Below are positions 42,327 to 51,858 of a DNA stretch of 64,000 nt, piece by piece (the first letter of the stretch is position 1; every line of letters starts with the position of its first letter). This DNA comes from an uncultured Pelagibacteraceae bacterium (GTDB taxonomy: Bacteria; Pseudomonadota; Alphaproteobacteria; Pelagibacterales; Pelagibacteraceae). The notes under the pieces are model-generated. The model was given only the letters and a program-made list of their open reading frames with translations, did no database searches and was not told the origin of the DNA. The stretch covers positions 1 to 64,000 of the forward strand of contig CABXRR010000001.1 of NCBI GenBank assembly GCA_902514695.1. Reading direction: 5' to 3'. The position numbers and the translations under genes were made by a program.

Positions 42327-42722
42327 ATGAAACTAACTATTCCCTATTATTTACATAAAGCTGGCGCTGGTTTTCCATCACCTGCCACTGATTATATCGA
42401 AGAAGATATTGACCTAAATATGCATTTAATCAGAAATGTTCCAGCCACTTTCATTATTAGGGTACAGGGAAAATCAATGGTGAATGTTGGAATTAATGAT
42501 GGAGACTTATTGGTTGTCGATAAAAGTTTAAAACCAAAAAATTTTTCAACAGTTATTGCAAATGTTCACGATGAACTTGTCGTTAAAACTTTAGTTCAAG
42601 AAAGAGATAAAAAATTTCTAACTTCTGGCTCTAAAGATTTTTCAAATAGAATTTTAATTAACGAAGAAGAAGATGTCTTTATTTGGGGGGTTGTAACTTA
42701 TGTCATCCATTCAACGTACTAG
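42327..42722 (+). CDS. umuD: UmuD-type S24 peptidase / error-prone polymerase V subunit
   Basis: AGFPSPATDYIEEDIDLN cleavage region; active-site VQGKSMVNVGINDGDLLVVDK and ELVVKTL. Confidence 0.93.
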   Translation: MKLTIPYYLHKAGAGFPSPATDYIEEDIDLNMHLIRNVPATFIIRVQGKSMVNVGINDGDLLVVDKSLKPKNFSTVIANVHDELVVKTLVQERDKKFLTSGSKDFSNRILINEEEDVFIWGVVTYVIHSTY

Positions 42723-43977
42723 AAAATTAGCTTTAGTGGATTGTAATTCTTTCTATGTTTCTTGTGAAAGACTATTTAATCCAAGAATAAGAAAAAAGCC
42801 TGTTGTTGTTTTATCAAATAATGATGGTTGTATCATCTCAAGATCTAATGAAGCAAAAGCTTTAGGAATTAAAATGGGTGAACCTTATTTTAAAGCCAAA
42901 GATATCATTGTTAAAAACAAAGTTGAAGTTTTTTCATCAAATTATTCTTTATATGGAGATTTATCTAGAAGAGTAATGAGAACTCTTAAAAGATTTAATG
43001 AAGAAATAGAAGTATATTCAATAGATGAAGCATTTATAGATTTATCAAATTTTCCAGACACAGAAGTAGAAAAAGTTGGAAAAGAAATTAGAGACACTGT
43101 TTTGCAGTGGACTGGTATTCCAACAAGTATTGGTATTGCTAAAACAAAAACTTTAAGCAAAGTTGCAAATCACATTGCAAAGAAAAAACAATCAGGTGTT
43201 ACAAGTTTAATTGGAATAGAAAATTTAGATCCTATTTTAGAAAAAGTAGAAATCAACGATGTATGGGGCGTTGGTAGACAACTTACAAAATTTTATCAAA
43301 AAAATGGAATTTATAATGCTAAACAACTAAAGAATAAATCTAACACTTGGATTAAGAAATCTTCTAATGTTTTAGGTTCAAGAACAGCAATGGAGCTCAG
43401 AGGTGTTCCATGTATAAATTTAGAAACCACGCAAACAAAAAGAAAAAGTTGTGTAGTTTCAAGATCATTTGGTAAAAGAATTGAAAAGTTTCAAGAATTA
43501 AAAGAAGCAGTTGCCAACTATTGTTTAAACGCATCTGAAAAAATTAGATCAGAGTCTTTGGTTGCAAAAGCTATTACTGTTTTTGTTAGAACCAGTCCTT
43601 TTCAAAGAAACTTTGGTTATTATTCAAATGCAAAGACAATTGATTTTCCAATCGCAACAAATAATAGTATCGAAACTGTTAAGACTGCAATTTCTATTTT
43701 GGAAAAAATTTTCAAAAATGGTTATCAATATCAAAAAGCAGGTGTCATGCTTACAGGATTACGTAATGATGATGGAAGAAAAAATTTATTTTCATCAGAA
43801 AAAGATGAAAAAATAAAAAGTTTGATGCAATCAATTGATAATACTAATTATAGATACGGTAGATCTACTTTAAGCCTTGCAAGCGCTGGTGTTCAAAAAA
43901 AATGGAATATGAGAAGACAATACTCCTCTAAAATAGATACAGCAGACTTTTATTCATTACCAAGAATAAAAATTTAA
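42700..43977 (+). CDS. umuC: DNA polymerase V catalytic subunit UmuC
   Basis: ALVDCNSFYVSCERLFNPRIRKKPVVVLSNNDGCIISRSNEAKALG; YSIDEAFIDLS; TSIGIAKTKTLSKVANHIAKK. Confidence 0.97.
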   Translation: MSSIQRTRKLALVDCNSFYVSCERLFNPRIRKKPVVVLSNNDGCIISRSNEAKALGIKMGEPYFKAKDIIVKNKVEVFSSNYSLYGDLSRRVMRTLKRFNEEIEVYSIDEAFIDLSNFPDTEVEKVGKEIRDTVLQWTGIPTSIGIAKTKTLSKVANHIAKKKQSGVTSLIGIENLDPILEKVEINDVWGVGRQLTKFYQKNGIYNAKQLKNKSNTWIKKSSNVLGSRTAMELRGVPCINLETTQTKRKSCVVSRSFGKRIEKFQELKEAVANYCLNASEKIRSESLVAKAITVFVRTSPFQRNFGYYSNAKTIDFPIATNNSIETVKTAISILEKIFKNGYQYQKAGVMLTGLRNDDGRKNLFSSEKDEKIKSLMQSIDNTNYRYGRSTLSLASAGVQKKWNMRRQYSSKIDTADFYSLPRIKI

Positions 43978-43981
43978 ATTT

Positions 43982-44869
43982 TTAATTTTGATTTTCAATT
44001 TCCTCACAAGAATAACCTAGATCTTCCAATTTAAGTTTTTTGCATGCCTTTGCTATTCTTATCTCATCATAATAAGCTATTTGAGTTGCATCTGGTCCAG
44101 GTGTTCTATTTATAAATGATCTATACACACCGACATGAAATTCTGTTCGTTCTCCCTTGTGCTGAGTTTTTCCTTTCCAGTGATATTTCAATTTTCCATT
44201 AATCCAAATTTTAAAAAAACCCTCTTTCTTATGTGTCCACTTTGCATTAACTAAAATATCATTCCACTTTCCGAACATTTCAGTTTTATCAAGTAATTTT
44301 TTTGGCGTATTATCTCCACCAACGTATTCATCGACCTCAATCCAATAGCCTCCACCCTCTTCTTTTCTAGGATCAGATTGATTTTCGAAAGCAAAAGCTG
44401 GAGGAAAATCACCATCATTATGAAATTGCGCTAACATTGTTTTAGCAGGAAAAATTATCTTATAATCATTTGGTAAATACAATGACCAAGCAGACCAGGT
44501 AGTTTTTTTGTTAACGCAGCATATTAAAAGCTCGACTCTTTCTCTGTTATTTCTCGAGTCCCAACCCCATCCATTTCCATCTCTAACCTCAAATCTCAAT
44601 GATTGTTTGCCAAATCGAACTGGATGATTTTCAGATTTACTGACTATTTTAACAACATGTTCTCTAGAATTTTTATCTGATTCTAAAATTTTTTTATTTG
44701 TTACTCTCCAATGATTAGGTTTATTATCTTCTCCTCTATCTATTACTTTATTGAAGCCTTGAGCAATATCTTTATTTTTTTTTATTTCTTTTAAAACTTC
44801 TTCAACGCCAGCAAAACTTAAATTGCACCATAATAAACTTAAGACAAAAAATAAAATAATCTTTTTCAT
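43982..44869 (-). CDS. Secreted polysaccharide-lyase-like protein, paralog 2
   Basis: Signal peptide; KQSLRFEVRDGNGWGWDSRNNRERVEL; WSAWSLYLPNDYKIIFPAKTMLAQFHNDG; GKWNDILVNAKWTHKKEGFFKIWINGKL. Confidence 0.72.
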   Translation of the reverse strand: MKKIILFFVLSLLWCNLSFAGVEEVLKEIKKNKDIAQGFNKVIDRGEDNKPNHWRVTNKKILESDKNSREHVVKIVSKSENHPVRFGKQSLRFEVRDGNGWGWDSRNNRERVELLICCVNKKTTWSAWSLYLPNDYKIIFPAKTMLAQFHNDGDFPPAFAFENQSDPRKEEGGGYWIEVDEYVGGDNTPKKLLDKTEMFGKWNDILVNAKWTHKKEGFFKIWINGKLKYHWKGKTQHKGERTEFHVGVYRSFINRTPGPDATQIAYYDEIRIAKACKKLKLEDLGYSCEEIENQN

Positions 44870-45699
44870 TATCTTTGTATTAATTTTTGAAGTTTTTCTT
44901 TGCTACTAGTTCTAAACAAATTGTCATAATAAACAACTTGTGTTGGATACTCACCATGCACCTCATCACGCCATCTACTAATCCAACTATGATAGATGCC
45001 AAATTTATTAAAAAATTTTCCTCCATATCCTGTTCTTCCTTCGTAATCGTTGTAAAGAAGATCATTAACATACATTTTTATAAATCCTTTTTTTGGATTT
45101 TTTGACATTTTGGCATGAAATATAATTGTGGTCCACTTGCCCCTCATATCATCAATTTTAAGATGTTTATGTATTACTCCTGGAGAGTCCATTCCATTTA
45201 CAGCAAAATATCTTGGCTCTAAATTACCTCTCTTAACTCTTAACATCATTCTTGGATGTCTTTGTTGATTTGTTTTTCCCCATTCATAGATTTGAAAAAG
45301 AGAAGTGCTTACTGGCTCAACTGTTTTAAAATTATTTGGTAAATAAATACTTACGGAAATCCATTTTTCTCCAGTATATCTTTTATCTGAAGAATATTCA
45401 CTTCGAGCTCTATCGCCTCCACCGTGACCTACGACAGCATCTTTGCCGTTATTTTTACAATCAGAATAATCACCTTCTTTATCTCTACCACAATCTTTAG
45501 GTAGTAATGTTATCTTCCAAGCTTTTTTGCCTAAAGCTGGAGATGTAACAGTCTCTCTAAATTTAGAGAGTTTCTTTCCTCGAGCAACACTTTTATTCCA
45601 TTGAAGATTTGTAATTTCTCTCGCTTTAGCTTCTTTTGATAAATCCGTGACTCCTAAAATGAAAATACTTAAAAATAATATTAATAAAACATTTTTCAT
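44869..45699 (-). CDS. Secreted polysaccharide-lyase-like protein, paralog 3 (divergent)
   Basis: Signal peptide; GDRARSEYSSDKRYTGEKWISVSIYLPNNF; RGKWTTIIFHAKMSKNPKKGFIKMYVNDLLYNDYEGRTGYGG. Confidence 0.66.
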   Translation of the reverse strand: MKNVLLILFLSIFILGVTDLSKEAKAREITNLQWNKSVARGKKLSKFRETVTSPALGKKAWKITLLPKDCGRDKEGDYSDCKNNGKDAVVGHGGGDRARSEYSSDKRYTGEKWISVSIYLPNNFKTVEPVSTSLFQIYEWGKTNQQRHPRMMLRVKRGNLEPRYFAVNGMDSPGVIHKHLKIDDMRGKWTTIIFHAKMSKNPKKGFIKMYVNDLLYNDYEGRTGYGGKFFNKFGIYHSWISRWRDEVHGEYPTQVVYYDNLFRTSSKEKLQKLIQR

Positions 45700-45719
45700 A
45701 ATTTTTTAAAATTAAAAAG

Positions 45720-46979
45720 TTATTTCAAATTTTTTTTAAAAAAACTAACTGTATCAGTTATAGCTTGATTTTGCTGTTCCTGAGTTCCCCAAACTGTTAC
45801 TCCTTGTCCCCCACATTCTTTAAAAATTGCATTTACAGTTTCTAGTTCAGTCATATTTTTCCAAGATTTTTCATTATAAAACCAATAACCATCTTCATCC
45901 ACGTAGCCTGGTTTACAATTTTTCATATTACCAGTGAACTCAAAATATTGTCTTTCCTGAACTTTAATAAATCCATGATGGGCACCTTTATAAATCTTAA
46001 GATCAATTTTATTTCCATTATTTTGAAGTTTTTTAACATAATTAATACAATCAATTGTTGGAGCATAATCATCAAATTCTGCATGTAACATCAGCATAGG
46101 TTTATCAACTATTTTAGGTTCTTTAAAAACAACATCACACCCAGGATATACTGGCATATAAGCGGCGAATTGTTTGCCATTTGAAACTAAATCTAACAGT
46201 TTTGGATAAGCTGTAAAAAATGCAACCATTCCTCCATAAGAATAACCAGTAATACCAATCTTGTTTTTATCTATATTTTTATGATCAGACAAAGTGTTTA
46301 AAACACTTAAACCATCATAAACTCTTGCGGAAAGACCAAGCTTCCAATAACTTTTTTTCATTTTTCTTCCTGAATAACTATCGCCAATAAATACTGCTAT
46401 ATTCTCTTTATGCATCTCCTCAATGATTTTATGATAAGCATTAACAAAACCCTTGGGATGACCTGTGCCATGTTGAATATACACCACAGGATATACTCCT
46501 TTTTTTTGGGGTAAATATAATTGTCCGGTAAGTACAACATCTTTAGATTTATAGTTATTTTCAAAAATTTCATTGAACGATTGTGGTGTTTTAGATTTGT
46601 AATTTAGATATGTAATTTTTTTACATTCTTTTAAAATTTTGTTTATTTTTACACCCTTATATTTTTCATCAACAATCGTTTTTTTCCATTTATTATTTTT
46701 TGATATAAAAAAACTGTTAGATTTTACCCAATATCTCTCTTTTTTATTTTTGTCAGAACCTTTAACTCTTTTAAAATAACCTAAATAATCACCTTTATTA
46801 ATTGAAGTGTACACTGGTTCACCATCTAAAGAACCATTGTCCTTGTACCAATTCATAGAAACTTTTACGTCCTGATTTGCTTTACAAATTTTAATGGGTT
46901 TATCGCCAATCCAAGAGGGCAACGCATTAGCGCTAATTTGCCATAACAAAAAAAGAGAGGATAAAAAAAACTTTTTCAT
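45720..46979 (-). CDS. Secreted dienelactone hydrolase-like alpha/beta hydrolase with N-terminal extension
   Basis: Signal peptide; YPVVYIQHGTGHPKGF; KIGITGYSYGGMVAFFTAYP (nucleophile GYSYGG); MLMLHAEFDDYAPTID; YKGAHHGF. Confidence 0.8.
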   Translation of the reverse strand: MKKFFLSSLFLLWQISANALPSWIGDKPIKICKANQDVKVSMNWYKDNGSLDGEPVYTSINKGDYLGYFKRVKGSDKNKKERYWVKSNSFFISKNNKWKKTIVDEKYKGVKINKILKECKKITYLNYKSKTPQSFNEIFENNYKSKDVVLTGQLYLPQKKGVYPVVYIQHGTGHPKGFVNAYHKIIEEMHKENIAVFIGDSYSGRKMKKSYWKLGLSARVYDGLSVLNTLSDHKNIDKNKIGITGYSYGGMVAFFTAYPKLLDLVSNGKQFAAYMPVYPGCDVVFKEPKIVDKPMLMLHAEFDDYAPTIDCINYVKKLQNNGNKIDLKIYKGAHHGFIKVQERQYFEFTGNMKNCKPGYVDEDGYWFYNEKSWKNMTELETVNAIFKECGGQGVTVWGTQEQQNQAITDTVSFFKKNLK

Positions 46980-48121
46980 TAAAAAGTATTTTTTATTTTT
47001 TTGTAAACTATTTTTTTCCAGTTATAATTTCTATATAATGAGCTAATTACTATTATTCTTTTATTATCCAAATCAATTAATATTTGCTGACCTGCAAATC
47101 CACTCAATCCTAAAATTTTTCTTTCTTTTTTTATTCCAAAAATATCAAAATGGATTTGGCCTCCATATGATTTTGTGTAAAGGCCTACATCAGTTGTATG
47201 TTTTACGTTGTCTTTCTTTTGAATTCTATTTTCATAAATAGTTTTTAAGTATTTACCAGCACAAGTGTCATTATGCCAATCCTCCATCATAGTTTTAGCA
47301 ATTCTTAAATAATCGTATCTATCCGCATAAAAGGAATATCTTGCAGAAACAAAATCTCCATATCTTCTAGATTTTTGAAATTGAACATTATTTTTAACTT
47401 TAACGTGTTCATTAAATACTTTGTGTAATAATTTATCCCAATCATCACCAGCTTTATGTTTCACATAATTCATTATTACATTAGTGGTAAGAGCACTATA
47501 ATTATAAATTAGTTTATTTTTTTCTGTGCCTTTCAAATATTTATTCATTACTTTCACTAGACCAATTACATTCACGTTCTCTTCTTTCTTTTTGCCTTTA
47601 ATCCTATTGTCTGAACCGACATTTCTTCTTTCACCAACCCATTTTTGATCTCCACCTCTCATATTTAAGAGATCAAGCAGTACCGCATCCTCGTAAAGAG
47701 TATCTTTAATTAAAGGCCAATCATTTAACTTTACATTAACGCTGTCAATGTAACCTTCACAAATCGCATGACCTGTTACATAAGATACTAAACTTTTGCC
47801 CATTGAATGGGATGGCAATAAACCATTAATTATTTTTTCTCCACTGCTGACGTATTTAGGAATATCAGCTACATCAATAATAATTTTATTATCCTCAAAT
47901 AATAAATAACTAATAATTCCAGTTTCTTTATTATTTTTAAATTCTTTAAGAACGTCTTTATCTTCTCTTAAATTTGATTGGAATTTATAATGGTCTTCTG
48001 AACCTTCTATGACCCAACCTCTATAATCTATAAGAGGATAATCCCAAGTATTCTTATTTTTGTTTGCATAAGTATTAGATGAAAATGTTAAAATTAAAAA
48101 AAATATGAAGAATTTTTTCAT
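46979..48121 (-). CDS. Secreted beta-lactamase-fold serine hydrolase, paralog A
   Basis: Signal peptide; SMGKSLVSYVTGHAICEGYID (SxxK); LLNMRGGDQ; IYNYSALTTNVIMNYVKHKAGDDW. Confidence 0.78.
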   Translation of the reverse strand: MKKFFIFFLILTFSSNTYANKNKNTWDYPLIDYRGWVIEGSEDHYKFQSNLREDKDVLKEFKNNKETGIISYLLFEDNKIIIDVADIPKYVSSGEKIINGLLPSHSMGKSLVSYVTGHAICEGYIDSVNVKLNDWPLIKDTLYEDAVLLDLLNMRGGDQKWVGERRNVGSDNRIKGKKKEENVNVIGLVKVMNKYLKGTEKNKLIYNYSALTTNVIMNYVKHKAGDDWDKLLHKVFNEHVKVKNNVQFQKSRRYGDFVSARYSFYADRYDYLRIAKTMMEDWHNDTCAGKYLKTIYENRIQKKDNVKHTTDVGLYTKSYGGQIHFDIFGIKKERKILGLSGFAGQQILIDLDNKRIIVISSLYRNYNWKKIVYKKIKNTF

Positions 48122-49485
48122 TTGCCCTTCTTAATTGGTTCATAAATGATTTTGCTATAATTGTAATCCTCATATATTGCGTTAGTTACTACAATTCTTG
48201 ATCTCTCAAAATCAATTACAACATGTTGGCCACTTCTACCATGCATCCCCATTACAGCTCTTTTTTTACTTATTCCTTTATAATGGGTTTGAAATTGTCC
48301 CGCATATCCACTAGCAAATCTCCACTGAATTCGATCACCCTTTCCTTCTCTTTCTCTTTTATCATTCTCTTTGTCTACTCTATTTTCCCAAATTGTTTTT
48401 AAATATTTACCTACACATGTATCATTTTGCCAATCATCTAACATTGCTTTGGCAATTCTAAGATAATCATATCGAGTAGCATAAAACATAATATTCGCAT
48501 TTCCTTTTTCCTTTGATGAATTTTTAACTTTCCAGAAAATTACGCTATCTTTAATTTTAGCTTTTTTACTAAAAGTTTTTTCTAAAATTTTTTCAAAGTC
48601 ATCACCTGTTTTAAACAAAACATAATTTAAAATTAATTGAGTGGCAAACGCACTGTAATTAAATCTTGAAGTAGCTTTTTTAGAATTTTTAAAATAGGTG
48701 ATATATTGTGATATATCTTCAGCATTATCATCTGTTCCACTTGTAAATTTGTTATCAAGTAAAAAATCACTACTGTATACATATTCTTGATCACCAGCAC
48801 TCATATTTAAAAGATTAATTAATTTTTGATCGTAATAAAGTGTATTTTCTATTAACGGCCAATCATTTAATCTTGAATTAATACTGTCTATATAGCCTTC
48901 GCATATTGCATGGCCTGCAACATAAGATGCCATCGTTTTACCCACAGACATTGATCTTAATTTAGTATCTTGATTTATAAATTTTCCAAATCGATCTTTA
49001 GGTGTAAATTTATCAATCGTAATTTTGTTATCTTCAAACCTTAAATAACTTATCAAGGCTGTTTTCTTTAACTGTTTATCAATATACTTATCTTCTTTTA
49101 ATTTGGATTTAAATTTATAAGGTTTTTTAGATGGTTTTACTTCGTATACATCAACCCTCGGTTTGTCTCTATATGGAGAATATGTGAACTTATAGAGCTC
49201 AAAAAGCAAAGTTCCAAAATTAGGTTTTACAGTTTCTTCTGGAAGCCAGCCATCATAAAATTTAATTTTTAAATTGTTGTTATATTTAGGTTGGTCACAT
49301 TTGTTGTAGTACCACATATTGCTATACTTAGGCTCCGTTTTGCATACTGCACTCTCGGTTTTGGAAACATATTCAGTATGACCATTTTCAAATAACCATT
49401 TGTTGAACCCATCAAATTTATTATTTGCATAGCTATTTCCAAATAAAAATAAGCTTAAAGTTAAGATTACTAATATTTTTTTCAT
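48118..49485 (-). CDS. Secreted beta-lactamase-fold serine hydrolase, paralog B
   Basis: Signal peptide; FNKWLFENGHTEYV; SMSVGKTMASYVAGHAICEGYID; LLNMSAGDQEYV; FNYSAFATQLILNYVLFKTGDDF. Confidence 0.78.
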   Translation of the reverse strand: MKKILVILTLSLFLFGNSYANNKFDGFNKWLFENGHTEYVSKTESAVCKTEPKYSNMWYYNKCDQPKYNNNLKIKFYDGWLPEETVKPNFGTLLFELYKFTYSPYRDKPRVDVYEVKPSKKPYKFKSKLKEDKYIDKQLKKTALISYLRFEDNKITIDKFTPKDRFGKFINQDTKLRSMSVGKTMASYVAGHAICEGYIDSINSRLNDWPLIENTLYYDQKLINLLNMSAGDQEYVYSSDFLLDNKFTSGTDDNAEDISQYITYFKNSKKATSRFNYSAFATQLILNYVLFKTGDDFEKILEKTFSKKAKIKDSVIFWKVKNSSKEKGNANIMFYATRYDYLRIAKAMLDDWQNDTCVGKYLKTIWENRVDKENDKREREGKGDRIQWRFASGYAGQFQTHYKGISKKRAVMGMHGRSGQHVVIDFERSRIVVTNAIYEDYNYSKIIYEPIKKGK

Positions 49486-50864
49486 TTGCCTTTTTTAAAT
49501 GGATCGTGCAGTAGTTTTTTGTGATTATATTTAAATTGTTTGTTATTATAATGGAGTGAATTAACAACCAGTATTCTTGAATTTTCTACATCAATTAAAA
49601 TCATATTCCCACCATAGCCACCCATGCCAAATATAATTTTGTCTTTTAATCCTGGAAAATCCATATGAAATTGACCCCCATATGATTTTGTACGATTAAA
49701 AAAAGGCTCTTCTGTTTCTTTGCTTCCTTTTGGTATTCTTCTTTTATAAATTTCTTTTAAATATTTTCCAACACAAGTATCATTCTGATAATCATCCATT
49801 ATAGCTTTTGATAATCTAAGATAGTCAAATCTTGTTGCCATTATATTAGGATGTCCATTTCCAAATTGTTCTTTATAACTAGTATAGCCATAACGAATGC
49901 TATTTTTGATCTTTATTTTATCATTGAAAACTTTGCTATAAAATTTGTCATAATCTTCACCGATTTTAAATTTCATATAGTTTAAAATTAACTGAGTGAC
50001 AAATCCATTATAATTGTATCTTTCCTTAGATTTTTTTGTATTTTTATTTCTAAAGTGTAAGCGCATAGTTGTTTCAATATCCCTATCTTCATATGCACCT
50101 AATTTACTAGTACCATCTTTAAATTCATCGATATATTTTTGATCACCAGTATTCATATTTAAAAAATTAATTAATTTTTGATCATGATAAAGTGAATCTT
50201 TTATTATAGGCCAATCATTTACTCTTGCATCAACTCCATCAATATAACCCTCACATATGGCGTGGCCTACTAAATAAGAAGTTACTGACTTACCCATCGA
50301 CATTGAATAAAATTTTGTTTCATTATTCAAAAACTCTCCTAATCTTTCTTTGGGAGAAAGTTCGTCAATTAATACTTCACCATCTTGATAATATAAATAA
50401 CTAAGGATACCTTTAGTTTTCATTTGCTTTTTTACAAATTTATCTTCAATTAAATTGAATTTAAAATCGTAGGAATTATTTGTTGATTTAAATTCTTTTA
50501 AATGTGAACTTCTATCTCTATAAGAATATTTCCATAAATAATAAATCAGAGTATCTCTATTTGGGTTTGCATGATAAGTAATATTAGTTGATGAAAATGC
50601 TTTATTAGCTAACTTGATTTTTAGATTGTTCCTGGTTATCATTTTTCCTTTGGGATAATTCCCACATTCCTCATTTAACCAAGCATCACTATTTTTTTTA
50701 AATGTTGCGCAAATATCAACCTTTGCACCCCCATCTTTTAAATATTGCGAATGGCCATTTTCCAAAAGCCATTTATTGAATTGATTTTGGTTGTTAAGCT
50801 CAGCAGCAAATAGATTGCTTGAAGTTAATAAACTTAAAATAAGTATTACTAATATTCTTTTCAT
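49482..50864 (-). CDS. Secreted beta-lactamase-fold serine hydrolase, paralog C
   Basis: Signal peptide; FNKWLLENGHSQYL; SMSMGKSVTSYLVGHAICEGYID; FLNMNTGDQKYID; YNYNGFVTQLILNYMKFKIGEDY. Confidence 0.78.
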   Translation of the reverse strand: MKRILVILILSLLTSSNLFAAELNNQNQFNKWLLENGHSQYLKDGGAKVDICATFKKNSDAWLNEECGNYPKGKMITRNNLKIKLANKAFSSTNITYHANPNRDTLIYYLWKYSYRDRSSHLKEFKSTNNSYDFKFNLIEDKFVKKQMKTKGILSYLYYQDGEVLIDELSPKERLGEFLNNETKFYSMSMGKSVTSYLVGHAICEGYIDGVDARVNDWPIIKDSLYHDQKLINFLNMNTGDQKYIDEFKDGTSKLGAYEDRDIETTMRLHFRNKNTKKSKERYNYNGFVTQLILNYMKFKIGEDYDKFYSKVFNDKIKIKNSIRYGYTSYKEQFGNGHPNIMATRFDYLRLSKAIMDDYQNDTCVGKYLKEIYKRRIPKGSKETEEPFFNRTKSYGGQFHMDFPGLKDKIIFGMGGYGGNMILIDVENSRILVVNSLHYNNKQFKYNHKKLLHDPFKKGK

Positions 50865-50972
50865 AGGTTATGCTCTTTTTTTTATGTTGTCCCTTTTTTT
50901 AAAGTGAGCACAACCACACTTACCGCAACATAGTAAATTTATGTTAAGTAAAAATCTATGTCAAATATTTAC

Positions 50973-51842
50973 TTACTTGATTTGATCAATATTATTTATA
51001 TTTTCTAAAGACTTTTCAAACTCATCCATATTTTCTCTTAAAGCTAAGTTTGAAATTGAATAAACAGCTACAAGTAAAAATACCAATGGTATTGCAGTGA
51101 TTACAGATGCATTACTCTTAATGAATAAAATATATAAAATTATAAATAAAGCTGAACGAATTAAAAAGGTTTTTCTAAAAACACTAATAATAGAGAGTGA
51201 ATGTTTTATGAGATTATAAAAGCTCATTTTAGAAGGACCAAAATACCTGGGTCCCCTTATAGAAGGTATTGACAATAAATCATTTTCTATTTTCGTTAGA
51301 GAACCTGAGAAACTATTCCAGGTAGCTTTTTCATTAATCATTTTTTCAACAGTGCCTTTTGGTAAACAAGTAAAATTACCAAATTTGATTGACTTACCAG
51401 TAAAAGTATAAGTTATTAATTTGTGTATTTGATAACAAATTTTAAATGTTAATCCCTCAGATCTTTTAACTCTTAAACCAACTATTGGTTTGTCATTTGA
51501 ATCTTTAATTTTATCAATAAATTCCTTAATTTCTTCAGGTCTATCTTCACCATCCCCATCCATAGGAATAACATAATCAAAATCTTCTTTTTCAAATATG
51601 TATTTTAATCCTGTGGCTATACATCTTGCATGACCTTGGTTTTTTTTCATATTTATGATTTTAAATGAATGTATATTTTCTAAGTTTTTACTTTCTTCTG
51701 GGCGATCATGATTTGAAGCATCATTCACTATAATTACAGAAATTTGAAATTCTGAACTTATGGATAAATTATTAATTTCATCTACCAGTTTTGAAGTTGA
51801 CTGCCAATCATTATAAAGAGGAATTAAAATTTTGATTTTCAT
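50973..51842 (-). CDS. Glycosyltransferase family 2 protein
   Basis: ILIPLYNDWQSTSKLVDEI, VIIVNDASNHDRP, FDYVIPMDGDGEDRPEEI; C-terminal TM segments. Confidence 0.87.
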   Translation of the reverse strand: MKIKILIPLYNDWQSTSKLVDEINNLSISSEFQISVIIVNDASNHDRPEESKNLENIHSFKIINMKKNQGHARCIATGLKYIFEKEDFDYVIPMDGDGEDRPEEIKEFIDKIKDSNDKPIVGLRVKRSEGLTFKICYQIHKLITYTFTGKSIKFGNFTCLPKGTVEKMINEKATWNSFSGSLTKIENDLLSIPSIRGPRYFGPSKMSFYNLIKHSLSIISVFRKTFLIRSALFIILYILFIKSNASVITAIPLVFLLVAVYSISNLALRENMDEFEKSLENINNIDQIK

Positions 51843-51858
51843 TTATGTAATGTATCTC

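Noticed and set aside
43562-43816. 84-aa ORF in another frame inside umuC
   Set aside because: Same-strand out-of-frame overlap with a conserved umuC; no independent support.
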